From positions 496,001-560,000 of the forward strand of contig CAJXVS010000002.1 of the NCBI GenBank assembly GCA_913061265.1: DNA of 64,000 nucleotides, given 5' to 3'. Below are positions 1 through 7,852 of the stretch, piece by piece (position 1 is the first letter of the stretch; every line of letters begins with the position of its first letter). The stretch is from an uncultured Halobacteriovorax sp. GTDB lineage: Bacteria > Bdellovibrionota > Bacteriovoracia > Bacteriovoracales > Bacteriovoracaceae. The translations under genes and the position numbers were made by a program. The notes beneath the pieces were generated by a model. It saw only the letters and a list, made by a program, of their open reading frames with translations, was not told where the DNA came from and made no database searches.

Positions 1-113
1 GTTCCTGTTAGGTATTCTTCTCTCGAATAAAACCTACATCCGCATTGGCATTTCTTAGGAAAAGGGTTTCCTACAATTTCGCCTTTTAATTCTTCACAAA
101 AAATAATTGTCAT
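1..113 (-). CDS. Partial CDS, Cys-rich N-terminus, unknown
   Basis: The frame starts at an ATG read leftward from 113 and runs off the left edge of the window, giving about 37 residues that begin MTIIFCEELKGEIVGN and contain a CQCGC cluster near residue 22. A ribosome-binding sequence (TAGGTG, about 4 nt before the ATG) supports the start. The clustered cysteines suggest metal binding, but the visible part is too short to assign a family. Nothing else is seen up to 238 except a weak 8-bp inverted repeat (ACTTAGTT / AACTAAGT, 182-189 and 209-216). Confidence 0.55.
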   Translation of the reverse strand, partial: MTIIFCEELKGEIVGNPFPKKCQCGCRFYSREEYLTG

Positions 114-238
114 AATGCACCTATCAGTTTGTCTTAGTCTGATAATAAACTCTTTCTAATAAGCTATCGGTGCTTTCAGCGACTTAGTTGAGAAAAAGGC
201 TAAACTTTAACTAAGTACTTGAATTAATATAAGGCTTA

Positions 239-448
239 TTAAAAGGGATACTGCCCTAGATTGCGGCTAACAACGTGTTTTATTTGGCCTGGACCTATAC
301 TTCTCTTTAGTTCTGGAGAGGCGAAGAGCAGGGTCCCTAGGCCTTTAAGAAGGGCCTTTAGGTTCAGCTCTAAAGTGAAGTTAAAAGTCTTAGGGGCATC
401 TAGCTTATTAGTTAGCTCAAGGTTTAGGTAAGCAGATTGGTAAGTCAT
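239..448 (-). CDS. Small hypothetical protein (69 aa)
   Basis: I do not recognise this protein. It has 69 residues, no signal peptide and no cysteine. Its N-terminal half has alternating polar and hydrophobic residues (beta-like) and its middle is a Leu/Lys-rich helix-like stretch. The start is supported by AGGA 7 nt before the ATG. It is divergent from the HTH regulator at 546, and the 97-bp gap between them carries an inverted repeat that overlaps this ribosome binding site. It could be a target of that regulator. A chance open frame remains possible. Confidence 0.45.
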   Translation of the reverse strand: MTYQSAYLNLELTNKLDAPKTFNFTLELNLKALLKGLGTLLFASPELKRSIGPGQIKHVVSRNLGQYPF

Positions 449-456
449 ATAGGTAT

Positions 457-492
457 CCTGTTAAGTTTTACTGACAATACCTTTTTAACAGG
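457..492. promoter_or_regulatory. Inverted repeat, candidate HTH operator
   Basis: CCTGTTAA at 457-464 is mirrored perfectly by TTAACAGG at 485-492 with a 20-bp spacer. It lies between the divergent starts at 448 and 546, overlaps the ribosome binding site of the leftward gene, and ends about 53 bp before the HTH regulator. The centres of the two arms are 28 bp apart, so a dimer would need to bridge more than two helical turns, or each arm is a separate half-site. An operator role is inference from position. Confidence 0.4.
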
Positions 493-545
493 AGTTGAAC
501 TTTTATCAATCATTTGTTAAAAAGTATTAAAAGGTAGTACTTTAT

Positions 546-1310
546 ATGAGCAATGGTCCTAGTTTCCCCTTATTAATAGATGAACTTAAGAGAATCCTAA
601 AGAGAAAGGGGATTAAGTATTCAAAGCTCGCCTCAGAACTCTGCATGAGTGAGTCCTCAATAAAAAGGTTGATGAGTGGGGATGATGCGAATCTTTCAAA
701 ACTTGAAGCTCTTTGCGAAGTGGCGGGAATCAGCTTTCTCGACCTGGTCATCTTAACAAAAGATCAATCTCCAAAAGATTTCTTTCTTACAAAAAATCAA
801 GATGATTTCTTTGCCAAGAATACAAATTATTTCTACGTCTTTCATCTTCTTTATGAAGAGCGCTTGAGTGTCTTAGAGATTAAGAAAAAGTATAAATTAA
901 CTGAGAAGTCCATGATGACTTACTTAAAGAAATTAGAAGAGTTTGGTTTTTGTGAACGGCACGCGAACGACAAGATTGTTTGGCTGATCTCTGGCCATAT
1001 TAGTTTGCCCGCTATGACGGAACTTGGTCGTCACTTAACTAGAACTTCAATTGATAACTTAAAAGACTTAGTTGTGGACGGGGCAGGAACAGATAATAAA
1101 AAGGAAGGAACCTTTCAAATAAGCGAAGGCTACTTAAAACCAGAAACAGCTCAGCGTTTTATGGCAGAGCTTACTGAGCTGATTAAAAAAATAGCGCAAG
1201 CCTCTTCAAGAGAAGAGAGAGTTTATAAGAATGATGAGCTTATTTTATACACTTCAATCTCAAGCCTGCTTCCAATACGTCTTTACTATGAAGATGTCGA
1301 GAATATCTAA
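546..1310 (+). CDS. XRE-type HTH transcriptional regulator
   Basis: A 254-residue cytoplasmic protein predicted to bind DNA. Residues about 8-62 form a Cro/C1-type helix-turn-helix (SKLASELCMSESSIKRLMSG, then an L-x-x-L-x-x-L segment). Residues about 88-135 look like a second, winged-helix unit (LSVLEIKKKYKLTEKSMMTYLKKL). The remaining C-terminal part is helical and could mediate oligomerisation or sensing. The two-HTH layout recalls regulators common in Bdellovibrionota, but I cannot name a subfamily. An inverted repeat at 457-492 upstream may be its operator, shared with the divergent small gene. The regulated pathway is unknown. Confidence 0.75.
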   Translation: MSNGPSFPLLIDELKRILKRKGIKYSKLASELCMSESSIKRLMSGDDANLSKLEALCEVAGISFLDLVILTKDQSPKDFFLTKNQDDFFAKNTNYFYVFHLLYEERLSVLEIKKKYKLTEKSMMTYLKKLEEFGFCERHANDKIVWLISGHISLPAMTELGRHLTRTSIDNLKDLVVDGAGTDNKKEGTFQISEGYLKPETAQRFMAELTELIKKIAQASSREERVYKNDELILYTSISSLLPIRLYYEDVENI

Positions 1311-1397
1311 TAATTATCTAAAAATTTTAAACACTTAGCAGACTTTTTTGGAATTTAAGCCTAAGATTAAGGTAGGAATTTTTCAAATAGGTAATGA

Positions 1398-1940
1398 ATG
1401 GAAAGTATGGTCGACATCAAGAATTATAATCCTCAATGGAAGAATTGGTTTAAGAGGATTAGGGATCAGTTTTGGCCTCGCCTTGGTCATCTCGTTATCG
1501 ATGTTATTCACGTAGGAAGCACTTCAATTGAAGGCATGGTGGCCAAGCCTGTTATTGATGTTGATATCGTTGTTGAGAACTTTGATAAATTTGAAGAACT
1601 AAAAGCCGAAATGGAAATCATTGGATATACCCATAGGGGAAATCTAGGAATTACTGATAGGGAGAGCTTTGTTTTTAAGTACACTCCCGAGATTGCTCAA
1701 AATGTTTATGTCATCAAAGAAGATTCAACCGCCTACAGAAATCACCTTCTTTTAAAGAAGCATCTAGAAGAAAATAAACCCGATCATGAGCGCTATAAAA
1801 CCCTTAAGCAAAAGCTTTCTAAGAAAGTTAAATCAAGGGATGAGTATGGGCAGAAGAAGACAAAACTAATCCTTGAGTTCTTGCAAACTCAAGGAATGTC
1901 TCATGATGAAATTGAATTAATTAGAAGCGAAAACCTATAA
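1398..1940 (+). CDS. GrpB-family nucleotidyltransferase-like protein
   Basis: A 180-residue cytoplasmic protein of the GrpB/UPF0157 family, which has a nucleotidyltransferase-like fold. The signature is clear: HVGSTS at residues 38-43, followed by KPVIDVDIVV with the paired acidic residues Asp54 and Asp56 expected to bind metal. A basic helical tail follows (YRNHLLLKKHLEENK). Family members are thought to transfer nucleotides, but their substrates are not known, so no reaction is claimed. The ATG is preceded by AGGTAATGA. The 3' end overlaps the convergent S1/P1 nuclease gene by 6 bp. Confidence 0.85.
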   Translation: MESMVDIKNYNPQWKNWFKRIRDQFWPRLGHLVIDVIHVGSTSIEGMVAKPVIDVDIVVENFDKFEELKAEMEIIGYTHRGNLGITDRESFVFKYTPEIAQNVYVIKEDSTAYRNHLLLKKHLEENKPDHERYKTLKQKLSKKVKSRDEYGQKKTKLILEFLQTQGMSHDEIELIRSENL

Positions 1941-2768
1941 AGCGTCGTTGATTAGCTTAGCTAACCTAAGACCTGCTTGAAGTAATCTTTTTTCCATTAA
2001 TGGAATTAGCTTATAACCATAAGTATAACCAACCTTCGGCAATTGATCGACGGGAAGGTTCAATTCCTTATTGCAGTAGTTTCTAAGGATAACTCCATCC
2101 TTTGCAGCGACTTGATTCACTTCTTCAGGATAGAGTGTAGGTCTTAGATCAGCAGACTCCTTGGCCCATGAAAGGGGCGATCCATTATTGAGGTCTCTAT
2201 TTTCTTTCTTTGATTTGATATCAATGAACTTTGAGTACTCAGTAAAACTTAAGCGAGTAAACTCGATAAGTTTCTCATCCCATAATTTATGAAGATTAGT
2301 TTCCTCTCCTTGATAAACCACTCGGCAACGATTCCCACCGCGGTCTAGTCCATTACCGACATGAAGAGGTTGATGAATATCTCCTACTAAATGAACCAAG
2401 AACTTAAGTGCAAAAGCTCTCTCACTCTTAGTGGCTTTTTTATTCTTTAAGGTTTCTAGGTTTTTTTCAATAGAGACTACTAATGAGCCGCTATTATCAG
2501 TGCGGTTGTAGTCAGTTGCTGTGTCGGGCCAGTCAGTATAATGCCAACTATAGGTATGACCAAAGTTGTCTGGGTCTGACTTAATCTTATCAGGCCAGTT
2601 TGAAACTCTTGCTAGAGATTCTCCGTCTAAAAGTTTTTTGACTCTTCTTTTTGTAAGAAGCTTAAGGTGATCTTCTGCGATTTGTCCGACTATCCTGTGC
2701 CCAGTTGGTCCCCAAGCAAACGACGCCGTACTTAGAAGCATAGCTCCTAGAACGATGATCGATTTCAT
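1935..2768 (-). CDS. Secreted S1/P1-type zinc nuclease
   Basis: A 277-residue exported nuclease that would cleave single-stranded nucleic acid and remove 3'-phosphates, using three zinc ions. The signal peptide (MKSIIVLGAMLLSTASFA) is followed directly by Trp19, and in this family the first mature residue is the tryptophan that binds zinc. Other ligand motifs are visible: WGPTGHR, HYTDWPD, HLVGDIHQPLH, DRGGN and NLHKLWD. The longest frame begins 31 codons upstream, but the internal ATG has AAGGGG before it and begins the signal peptide, so it is chosen. A secreted nuclease would suit scavenging of prey or environmental nucleic acids (inference). Confidence 0.9.
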   Translation of the reverse strand: MKSIIVLGAMLLSTASFAWGPTGHRIVGQIAEDHLKLLTKRRVKKLLDGESLARVSNWPDKIKSDPDNFGHTYSWHYTDWPDTATDYNRTDNSGSLVVSIEKNLETLKNKKATKSERAFALKFLVHLVGDIHQPLHVGNGLDRGGNRCRVVYQGEETNLHKLWDEKLIEFTRLSFTEYSKFIDIKSKKENRDLNNGSPLSWAKESADLRPTLYPEEVNQVAAKDGVILRNYCNKELNLPVDQLPKVGYTYGYKLIPLMEKRLLQAGLRLAKLINDAL

Positions 2769-2993
2769 AATTTCCCCTTCATATAATGAGGATCCCCCCG
2801 GATCCTGCGCGATGCATTTAAAATACCTCGCTATTGCATCATTGCCAAAAGCCTTTCGCACAGTAATTTCATCTTACATTTGAAGAAAAGCAGTTTTCAG
2901 CACTTAGATGAGTTCTGACATGTGAATTTTTTAAGTGGTAACAAGATGCATCCCTTTGTATATTGGCGAAAACTTAACTTAAAAGGATATCAA

Positions 2994-3374
2994 ATGAGCC
3001 TAATAAAGATCGACGGTCTAAACGTTCTGACTGCATACATGCACAACCTTAACGAAGGGGTGGCCTTCTATAGAGATATTCTAGGCTTTGAAGAGACTAA
3101 AAATATGGAGCCAGGGATTCTTATGGAGCACCCGCAGGCAGAGATCATGCTTTACCTAGAAGGGGAGAGACAAAGAAGAGAATCAGCTAGTGAGAACTTT
3201 AACCATATTAGCTTCTGTCTTAACGCGTCAAACGGAGTCAATGATGCCAAAGAAAAGCTAGAGAAAGCGGGTATTGAAATCTTCATGGAATATGGAGAGT
3301 TTGATGGAGATTTCGCTGGGATTCAGTTCTGTGACCCAAGTGGAAACGTTATTGAAATCGCTGGTCAACCTTAA
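2994..3374 (+). CDS. VOC (glyoxalase/dioxygenase) fold protein
   Basis: A 126-residue protein of the vicinal oxygen chelate superfamily. The beta-alpha-beta-beta-beta pattern is visible: NVLTAYMHNLNEGVAFYRDI at the start of one module and CDPSGNVIEIAGQP at the end of the second, the usual terminal motif with the Glu ligand. Members include glyoxalases, dioxygenases and resistance proteins, so the substrate cannot be deduced. The start at 2994 is used because AAAAGGA precedes it at good spacing; the longer frame from 2922 has no such site. It stands alone. Confidence 0.8.
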   Translation: MSLIKIDGLNVLTAYMHNLNEGVAFYRDILGFEETKNMEPGILMEHPQAEIMLYLEGERQRRESASENFNHISFCLNASNGVNDAKEKLEKAGIEIFMEYGEFDGDFAGIQFCDPSGNVIEIAGQP

Positions 3375-3423
3375 TTGGCCCCGATAAAATTTTAAAAAAC
3401 AAATAACTCTAAGGAAGGATTAT

Positions 3424-3963
3424 ATGAAACTTATCTCAATCTTTGTTGCCGTATTATTTTGCGCTTCAGCCTTTGCTACTACTGCTGGCTTTAAGCATGG
3501 AAATGATTATGAAGCCGTTAGCTATGACGGAAGTGTGACAGCTAGTTGCTCTACAGGAACAAGAACTCATTACTGTTCAGCTTACGGACTAAACCCAACT
3601 ATCTATACAAAACTAGTTACTGCTCAAAGAGTAGATGCCAATAAGTATGAAGTTTCGGCCACTCATGAGTCAGGTAAGAGAGTGACTAAAGACGGTAAGT
3701 TTAAAGGAACTGAATCTAAAGGGATCAACCTATGGATCAGAACTCTTTTTCAAAAGCCGCTTTTAGCTTTTGGTCTTAACAAGATCGATTATAAGATCAT
3801 GAAAAAGAAGACTGTCGTTCAAAGTGGAAGCTTTGAAGTGATGGTTAATCAAGGTGAAAGAAAGAGATGCCGTAGTGGATATATTCGTATGTCTGGTAAT
3901 TCTTGTGAAAACACTACTTCAGTTTGTAATGAGTATTTTAATAGAGGTTACTGCCGTAACTAA
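3424..3963 (+). CDS. Secreted hypothetical protein, Cys-rich C-terminus
   Basis: A 179-residue protein of unknown function. The N-terminus is a Sec signal peptide (MKLISIFVAVLFCASAFA) with a likely cleavage after residue 18. The mature part has a pair of cysteines near its start and a C-terminal segment with five cysteines in about 33 residues (KRCRSGYIRMSGNSCENTTS and on to YCRN), probably disulfide-bonded in the periplasm or outside the cell. The strong AAGGAAGGAT ribosome binding site supports the start. A hairpin just downstream probably terminates transcription. Confidence 0.7.
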   Translation: MKLISIFVAVLFCASAFATTAGFKHGNDYEAVSYDGSVTASCSTGTRTHYCSAYGLNPTIYTKLVTAQRVDANKYEVSATHESGKRVTKDGKFKGTESKGINLWIRTLFQKPLLAFGLNKIDYKIMKKKTVVQSGSFEVMVNQGERKRCRSGYIRMSGNSCENTTSVCNEYFNRGYCRN

Positions 3964-3973
3964 TTATTCAAAT

Positions 3974-4007
3974 GGAAGGTTCTAGAAAGAGCCTTCCTTT
4001 AATTTCT
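3974..4007 (+). terminator. Probable rho-independent terminator
   Basis: GGAAGG (3974-3979) pairs with CCTTCC (3992-3997), with inner TCT/AGA pairing, followed by a T-rich tail (TTTAATTTCTT). It follows the secreted gene ending at 3963. It overlaps the last codons of the convergent msrA, so it may also reduce read-through from the other side. Confidence 0.5.
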
Positions 4008-4473
4008 TAAAGACATCAAGACCAATATGACAATAACCACCTGGGTTCTTCGCTAGGTAGTGCTGATGATTCGATTCAGCATCATAGAATTTATCAAAAT
4101 CTTCAATTTGAGTAACGACTGTAGGACCTAGAGACTTGATCTTATCTAGGGCGATAGAGGATTGCTCATCAGTTGTAGGAAAGATGGCCGATCTATATTG
4201 AGATCCAACGTCAGGCCCTTGGCGGTTAAGCTCTGTAGGATTATGCATAAAGAAAAAAGCATCTAAGAGACGATCAAAGCTAATGATCGAAGGATCAAAC
4301 TCCACTAGAACAACTTCAGCGTGACCAGTATCTTTACGGCAAATGTCTTCGTAGGTTGGGTTTAGGCTTTGGCCACCTTGGTAGCCACAGGTTGTTTTAA
4401 GGACTCCAGCAAGCTGCTTAAAGGCGTGTTCAACGCCCCAAAAACAACCTGCTGCAAAACTAACTCTTTCCAT
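3982..4473 (-). CDS. msrA: Peptide methionine sulfoxide reductase A
   Basis: A 163-residue cytoplasmic enzyme that reduces methionine-S-sulfoxide in proteins and free methionine. The GCFWGVEHAF motif places the catalytic Cys at residue 10. Other family landmarks are TTCGYQGG, DTGHAEVV, FFFMHNPT and GSQYRSAIF. The length is typical for a single-domain MsrA without a fused MsrB. No MsrB gene is in the window. The start overlaps the stop of the upstream helicase gene (TAATG), so the two are probably translated in a coupled way from one message. Confidence 0.95.
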   Translation of the reverse strand: MERVSFAAGCFWGVEHAFKQLAGVLKTTCGYQGGQSLNPTYEDICRKDTGHAEVVLVEFDPSIISFDRLLDAFFFMHNPTELNRQGPDVGSQYRSAIFPTTDEQSSIALDKIKSLGPTVVTQIEDFDKFYDAESNHQHYLAKNPGGYCHIGLDVFKKLKEGSF

Positions 4474-6578
4474 TATCTTAAACTGATTTGAATTTTTTTA
4501 TAACGACCATCTCCAAGAGAAGTCGTTTGAACTTTTTTATCATCATGAAGATGTTGATGAACAATTCTTCTCTCTGCTGAGTTCATTGCATTAAGAGTTA
4601 CAGGCTTACTTGAATCAAGGACTTTCGCCACCATTTGATCAACCATTCCAGTGATCTTAGCTTCATCAATCTTATCTCTTCCACGGCTAGGAGACCTTTT
4701 AGAACCTCTATCCTTGCTATTACCTCTGTCATTACGATCGCCTGCTTTTGCTGCGCGGGCCGGACCATTCTTTCCAAAGCTCATATTGATTCTAATATTT
4801 CCTGGAAGGTGAACTCTTGTTGTTACATAAACTTTTACAAGTTGCTCGTAAGCAAAGAGGAGTTCTTTATCATTAAGAGAGAATAATCTTTCGTCACTTC
4901 CTGAGAAGTTGATATTGATATTCTTCTTATCTTTATCAAAGTTAACTTTAACAAAGACATTCAATCTTGAAATCTTCACCATTTCCATTAGAAAAGGAAG
5001 AAGAAGCTTCTTATAGATTGGCTTAAGAGTGAACTTATAAGTTGTAGTGCGCGCTCCAAAGAAGAAGAACTTCTTAGGTCCTTGCTTAGTGATATCCCAC
5101 TTTAAAAGGCTGGCATCGTTTACTCTATAATAACCAAGAGCATTCTTTTGAGCCTTATCAAGAGACTTAGTTGTCGTAACGAAGATTCTTTTATCATCCT
5201 TACTTTCACTTCCTACCCAAGTTGGAGTTTGAAGAAGTTCATAAGGCTTAAACACCGGTGGCTTCTCATCTTTGAAGTCACGTTTAGTGTTTGTTTTTCC
5301 TCTTGAATCTTTTCTATCACCTCTATCATTTCTGTCTTTTCTATCTCTTCCGCCGTCTCTTGAAGCGTTACGATCAACGACTTGAAGAGTTTTATAGTCA
5401 ATATAAGGTTTCTTTGGAAGATTCTTGGCGAAGTCTTCGTCTGTTAATTCCATACGTGGGATCTTTGAACCAATGAGTTCTGAAATAGGATCTAGGTATT
5501 CACAATCTTCGTGAGCGCAAAAACTAACGGCCTTACCATTTGCTCCTGCTCGTCCTGTTCTACCGATACGGTGAACATAGTTAGCGGCCTCTTGAGGAAG
5601 GTCATAGTTAACAACAAAGTTAACGTCTTTAATATCAAGTCCACGAGCGGCAACATCTGTGCAAACAAGAATGGTGATTTCCTTGGCACGGAACTCTTCC
5701 ATTAATTTAGTTCTTTTATTCTGGGCCAAGCGACCTGAAATGGGCTTTGCCTTGAACTCCATTGTTGTTAACCATTCGGCCACAACATGAGTCATGAATT
5801 GTGTATTACAAAAGACTAGAGCGTAAGCATCTTCGATATTACGAAGCATGTTTACAAGGAGAGGCATCTTCTCGGCGCCAGTTACCATCGCTAGTGAGTG
5901 ATCAATATGATCAACCAGTAAGCTATCTGCGTTTAGTCTTAATTCAACTGGGTGAGAGCGGAATTTATAGGCCGTATTAAGAACGTCCATATTACTTGTG
6001 GCAGAGACCATGATCAGCTGACGGTGATCAGACATCTTGCTTAAGATAAATTCAATATCTTTTTTAAAGCCCATATCAAAGAGACGATCAGCTTCGTCAA
6101 AGACAACACCTTTAGTGTCGATAAGATCAACGCATTTTTGCTTGATCAAATCCACAAGACGACCAGGAGTCGCGATTAAAACAAAAGGGTGCTCTTTTAG
6201 AAGACCTTTTTGAGTATCAATATTTTCCCCACCAATAAGGCAAGTCGATGTGATTCCTAGAGGCTTTCCAATTTGAGTGAAGACTTTTTGAGTTTGCTGA
6301 GCAAGTTCTCTCGTAGGGCTTAGAACAACATAAGAAACTTTTCTTTTGTCGTTACCCATAAGTTCTTCATCACGAAGGATTTGTTCGATAATAGGGATGG
6401 CGAAAGAGCCAGTCTTTCCACTTCCTGTTTCCGCTTGAGCGAAGATATCTTTTCCGTCTAAAACAGGAGCGATAGTCATCTCTTGGACAGGGGAGGCATT
6501 TTCAAATCCGATTCCCTTAAGGGAAGCGAGTAGTTCTGGTTTGAGTTCAAACTCAGTAAAAGGTGTATTTGTTTCCAT
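4473..6578 (-). CDS. DEAD-box RNA helicase fused to Jag-like module
   Basis: A 701-residue ATP-dependent RNA helicase. Core motifs are in order: Q motif near residue 30, AETGSGKT (49-56), PTRELAQQ (88-95), TPGRL, DEAD (161-164), SAT, DVAARGLDI and HRIGRTGRAG. After an Arg/Asp-rich linker (about 404-440), residues about 464-517 resemble the Jag N-domain (SLDKAQKNALGYY, then KKFFFFGA). Residues about 540-600 resemble the Jag KH domain but lack its GxxG loop (the aligned position reads LNDK). Residues about 640-701 are a clear R3H domain (MNSAERRIVH, with Arg670 and His674). The fusion is unusual and points to a structured-RNA or ribosome-linked role. The gene is followed by msrA with a TAATG overlap. 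Confidence 0.92.
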   Translation of the reverse strand: METNTPFTEFELKPELLASLKGIGFENASPVQEMTIAPVLDGKDIFAQAETGSGKTGSFAIPIIEQILRDEELMGNDKRKVSYVVLSPTRELAQQTQKVFTQIGKPLGITSTCLIGGENIDTQKGLLKEHPFVLIATPGRLVDLIKQKCVDLIDTKGVVFDEADRLFDMGFKKDIEFILSKMSDHRQLIMVSATSNMDVLNTAYKFRSHPVELRLNADSLLVDHIDHSLAMVTGAEKMPLLVNMLRNIEDAYALVFCNTQFMTHVVAEWLTTMEFKAKPISGRLAQNKRTKLMEEFRAKEITILVCTDVAARGLDIKDVNFVVNYDLPQEAANYVHRIGRTGRAGANGKAVSFCAHEDCEYLDPISELIGSKIPRMELTDEDFAKNLPKKPYIDYKTLQVVDRNASRDGGRDRKDRNDRGDRKDSRGKTNTKRDFKDEKPPVFKPYELLQTPTWVGSESKDDKRIFVTTTKSLDKAQKNALGYYRVNDASLLKWDITKQGPKKFFFFGARTTTYKFTLKPIYKKLLLPFLMEMVKISRLNVFVKVNFDKDKKNININFSGSDERLFSLNDKELLFAYEQLVKVYVTTRVHLPGNIRINMSFGKNGPARAAKAGDRNDRGNSKDRGSKRSPSRGRDKIDEAKITGMVDQMVAKVLDSSKPVTLNAMNSAERRIVHQHLHDDKKVQTTSLGDGRYKKIQISLR

Positions 6579-6643
6579 AAGGAGCCTTATACCGTTTTCA
6601 AAGCTAACTGACTATAAGACTCGTGAATAAAGAAAGCAGGGCG

Positions 6644-7402
6644 TTAGAAGATCTCGTATTTCTTCACTTGCTCTAAAACCTCTTTAATCGAGGCTAAGAT
6701 ACCATCTTGATTAGGGAAGTCTCCAAAATCCATGAATTGCTTTTTCTCGAGGAGTTGATCAAAGTTTCGGTCAACTTTTTCTTCAACAACAGAGCCTGCT
6801 TCGTAACCAAGTTTATTTACTTTAAAGAGCCATTTTACTTCTAGCTTTGAGTCAATAATCCTAATGTGTTGATTGAGTTTCTCTACCCGCGCAAAATCCT
6901 TTCCCCCGGGGCAAGTGTACTGAATATCGATAAAGCCAGCTTTGTTCTTTAAAGACTTTCTTTTAAATCGAAAAAAGTTCTCAAAGATCTCGATGTATTT
7001 TTCTAATATCTCTATTGGGAGAATGCTTAATTCTAGAAAGCCCCCTTCAAGGAGATCGTCAGTGGCCCCGTAGTAAATATAAGGACCATTAGATTTCTCT
7101 GAAATAGCTCCATCCGTAGGAAGCTTAAATTCCCATTCTAGGCTGGCCTCGCCTTTGGCGCTTAGCTTCTCACCTTGTTTAAAAGAGAGCTGCTGCTTGT
7201 TAGTGATACCTTTTTCTTTCTTGGCCTTAAGCTTCTTGGCATCTGTTTGCGCTAGGCTAACGCCATACTGCCCAAGATCAAGTTCTTCATCGCTATGGTT
7301 TCTGAGCGTGAGAGAACCCTTTAGGCTTTCGCCTTGGCGGTGGGATTCCCCTTGGATATCTACCGAGAATTCAAGTGGTTGCTTAAAAAATGTCCCTTTC
7401 AT
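6644..7402 (-). CDS. Spo0M/arrestin-like protein
   Basis: A 252-residue cytoplasmic protein without signal peptide. The first half reads as an arrestin-type beta-sandwich: paired strands with GESHRQGESLKGSLTLRN, then a basic insertion (KKLKAKKEKGI) and a strand rich in Trp, Glu and Phe ending near residue 140. This resembles sporulation-control Spo0M-like proteins, which are found in many non-sporulating bacteria. The second half is another beta region ending in a helical tail. The function is unknown. The family assignment rests on fold-like pattern rather than on exact motifs. Confidence 0.5.
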   Translation of the reverse strand: MKGTFFKQPLEFSVDIQGESHRQGESLKGSLTLRNHSDEELDLGQYGVSLAQTDAKKLKAKKEKGITNKQQLSFKQGEKLSAKGEASLEWEFKLPTDGAISEKSNGPYIYYGATDDLLEGGFLELSILPIEILEKYIEIFENFFRFKRKSLKNKAGFIDIQYTCPGGKDFARVEKLNQHIRIIDSKLEVKWLFKVNKLGYEAGSVVEEKVDRNFDQLLEKKQFMDFGDFPNQDGILASIKEVLEQVKKYEIF

Positions 7403-7485
7403 GATCTTGCCTTGTTTTTAGTTTTAAGAATTATTACCATGGTATTACGAAATTTAAATTAGCCTCGCGTTAAAAAAGGTCATCT

Positions 7486-7851
7486 ATGAAGATTGAGAAT
7501 GTAGCAGTCCTAGGAGCATCGGATAAACCTGACAGGTATAGCTATAAGGCTTTTAAGATGCTTTTAGAAAATAAACATATGGTTTCTTTAGTGTCTCCTC
7601 GATTAAAAGAGGTTGAAGGGCACAAGGTCGTCAGCTCTTTAAAAGAATTAACAAATATTGATACTCTTACTTTGTACGTTAATAAGAGTATTTCAAGTTC
7701 ATTAAGTGAAGAGATCATCGAGTTAAAACCTAAGCGAGTGATCTTTAACCCTGGCTCTGAGAATGAAGAGCTCTCTATTGAGTTAAATAAAAAGGGGATT
7801 GAAACTGAAGAGGCATGTACTTTAGTTCTCTTAAGAACGGGACAGTTTTAA
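7486..7851 (+). CDS. CoA-binding (YccU-type) domain protein
   Basis: A 121-residue single-domain Rossmann protein of the CoA_binding_2 family. The nucleotide-binding start is visible (NVAVLGASDKPDRYSYKA), as are the second strand (VSLVSPRLKEVEGHKVVSSL) and the later FNPGSENEEL. Members bind CoA, but the physiological role is unclear. It opens a tight three-gene cluster: the next start is 1 nt after its stop, and the parvulin gene follows that one. Confidence 0.8.
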   Translation: MKIENVAVLGASDKPDRYSYKAFKMLLENKHMVSLVSPRLKEVEGHKVVSSLKELTNIDTLTLYVNKSISSSLSEEIIELKPKRVIFNPGSENEELSIELNKKGIETEEACTLVLLRTGQF

Positions 7852-7852
7852 G

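Noticed and set aside
182-216. ACTTAGTT/AACTAAGT hairpin as a terminator
   Set aside because: Stem is AT-rich with a 19-nt loop and lacks a clean T-run, so it cannot be called a terminator with confidence.
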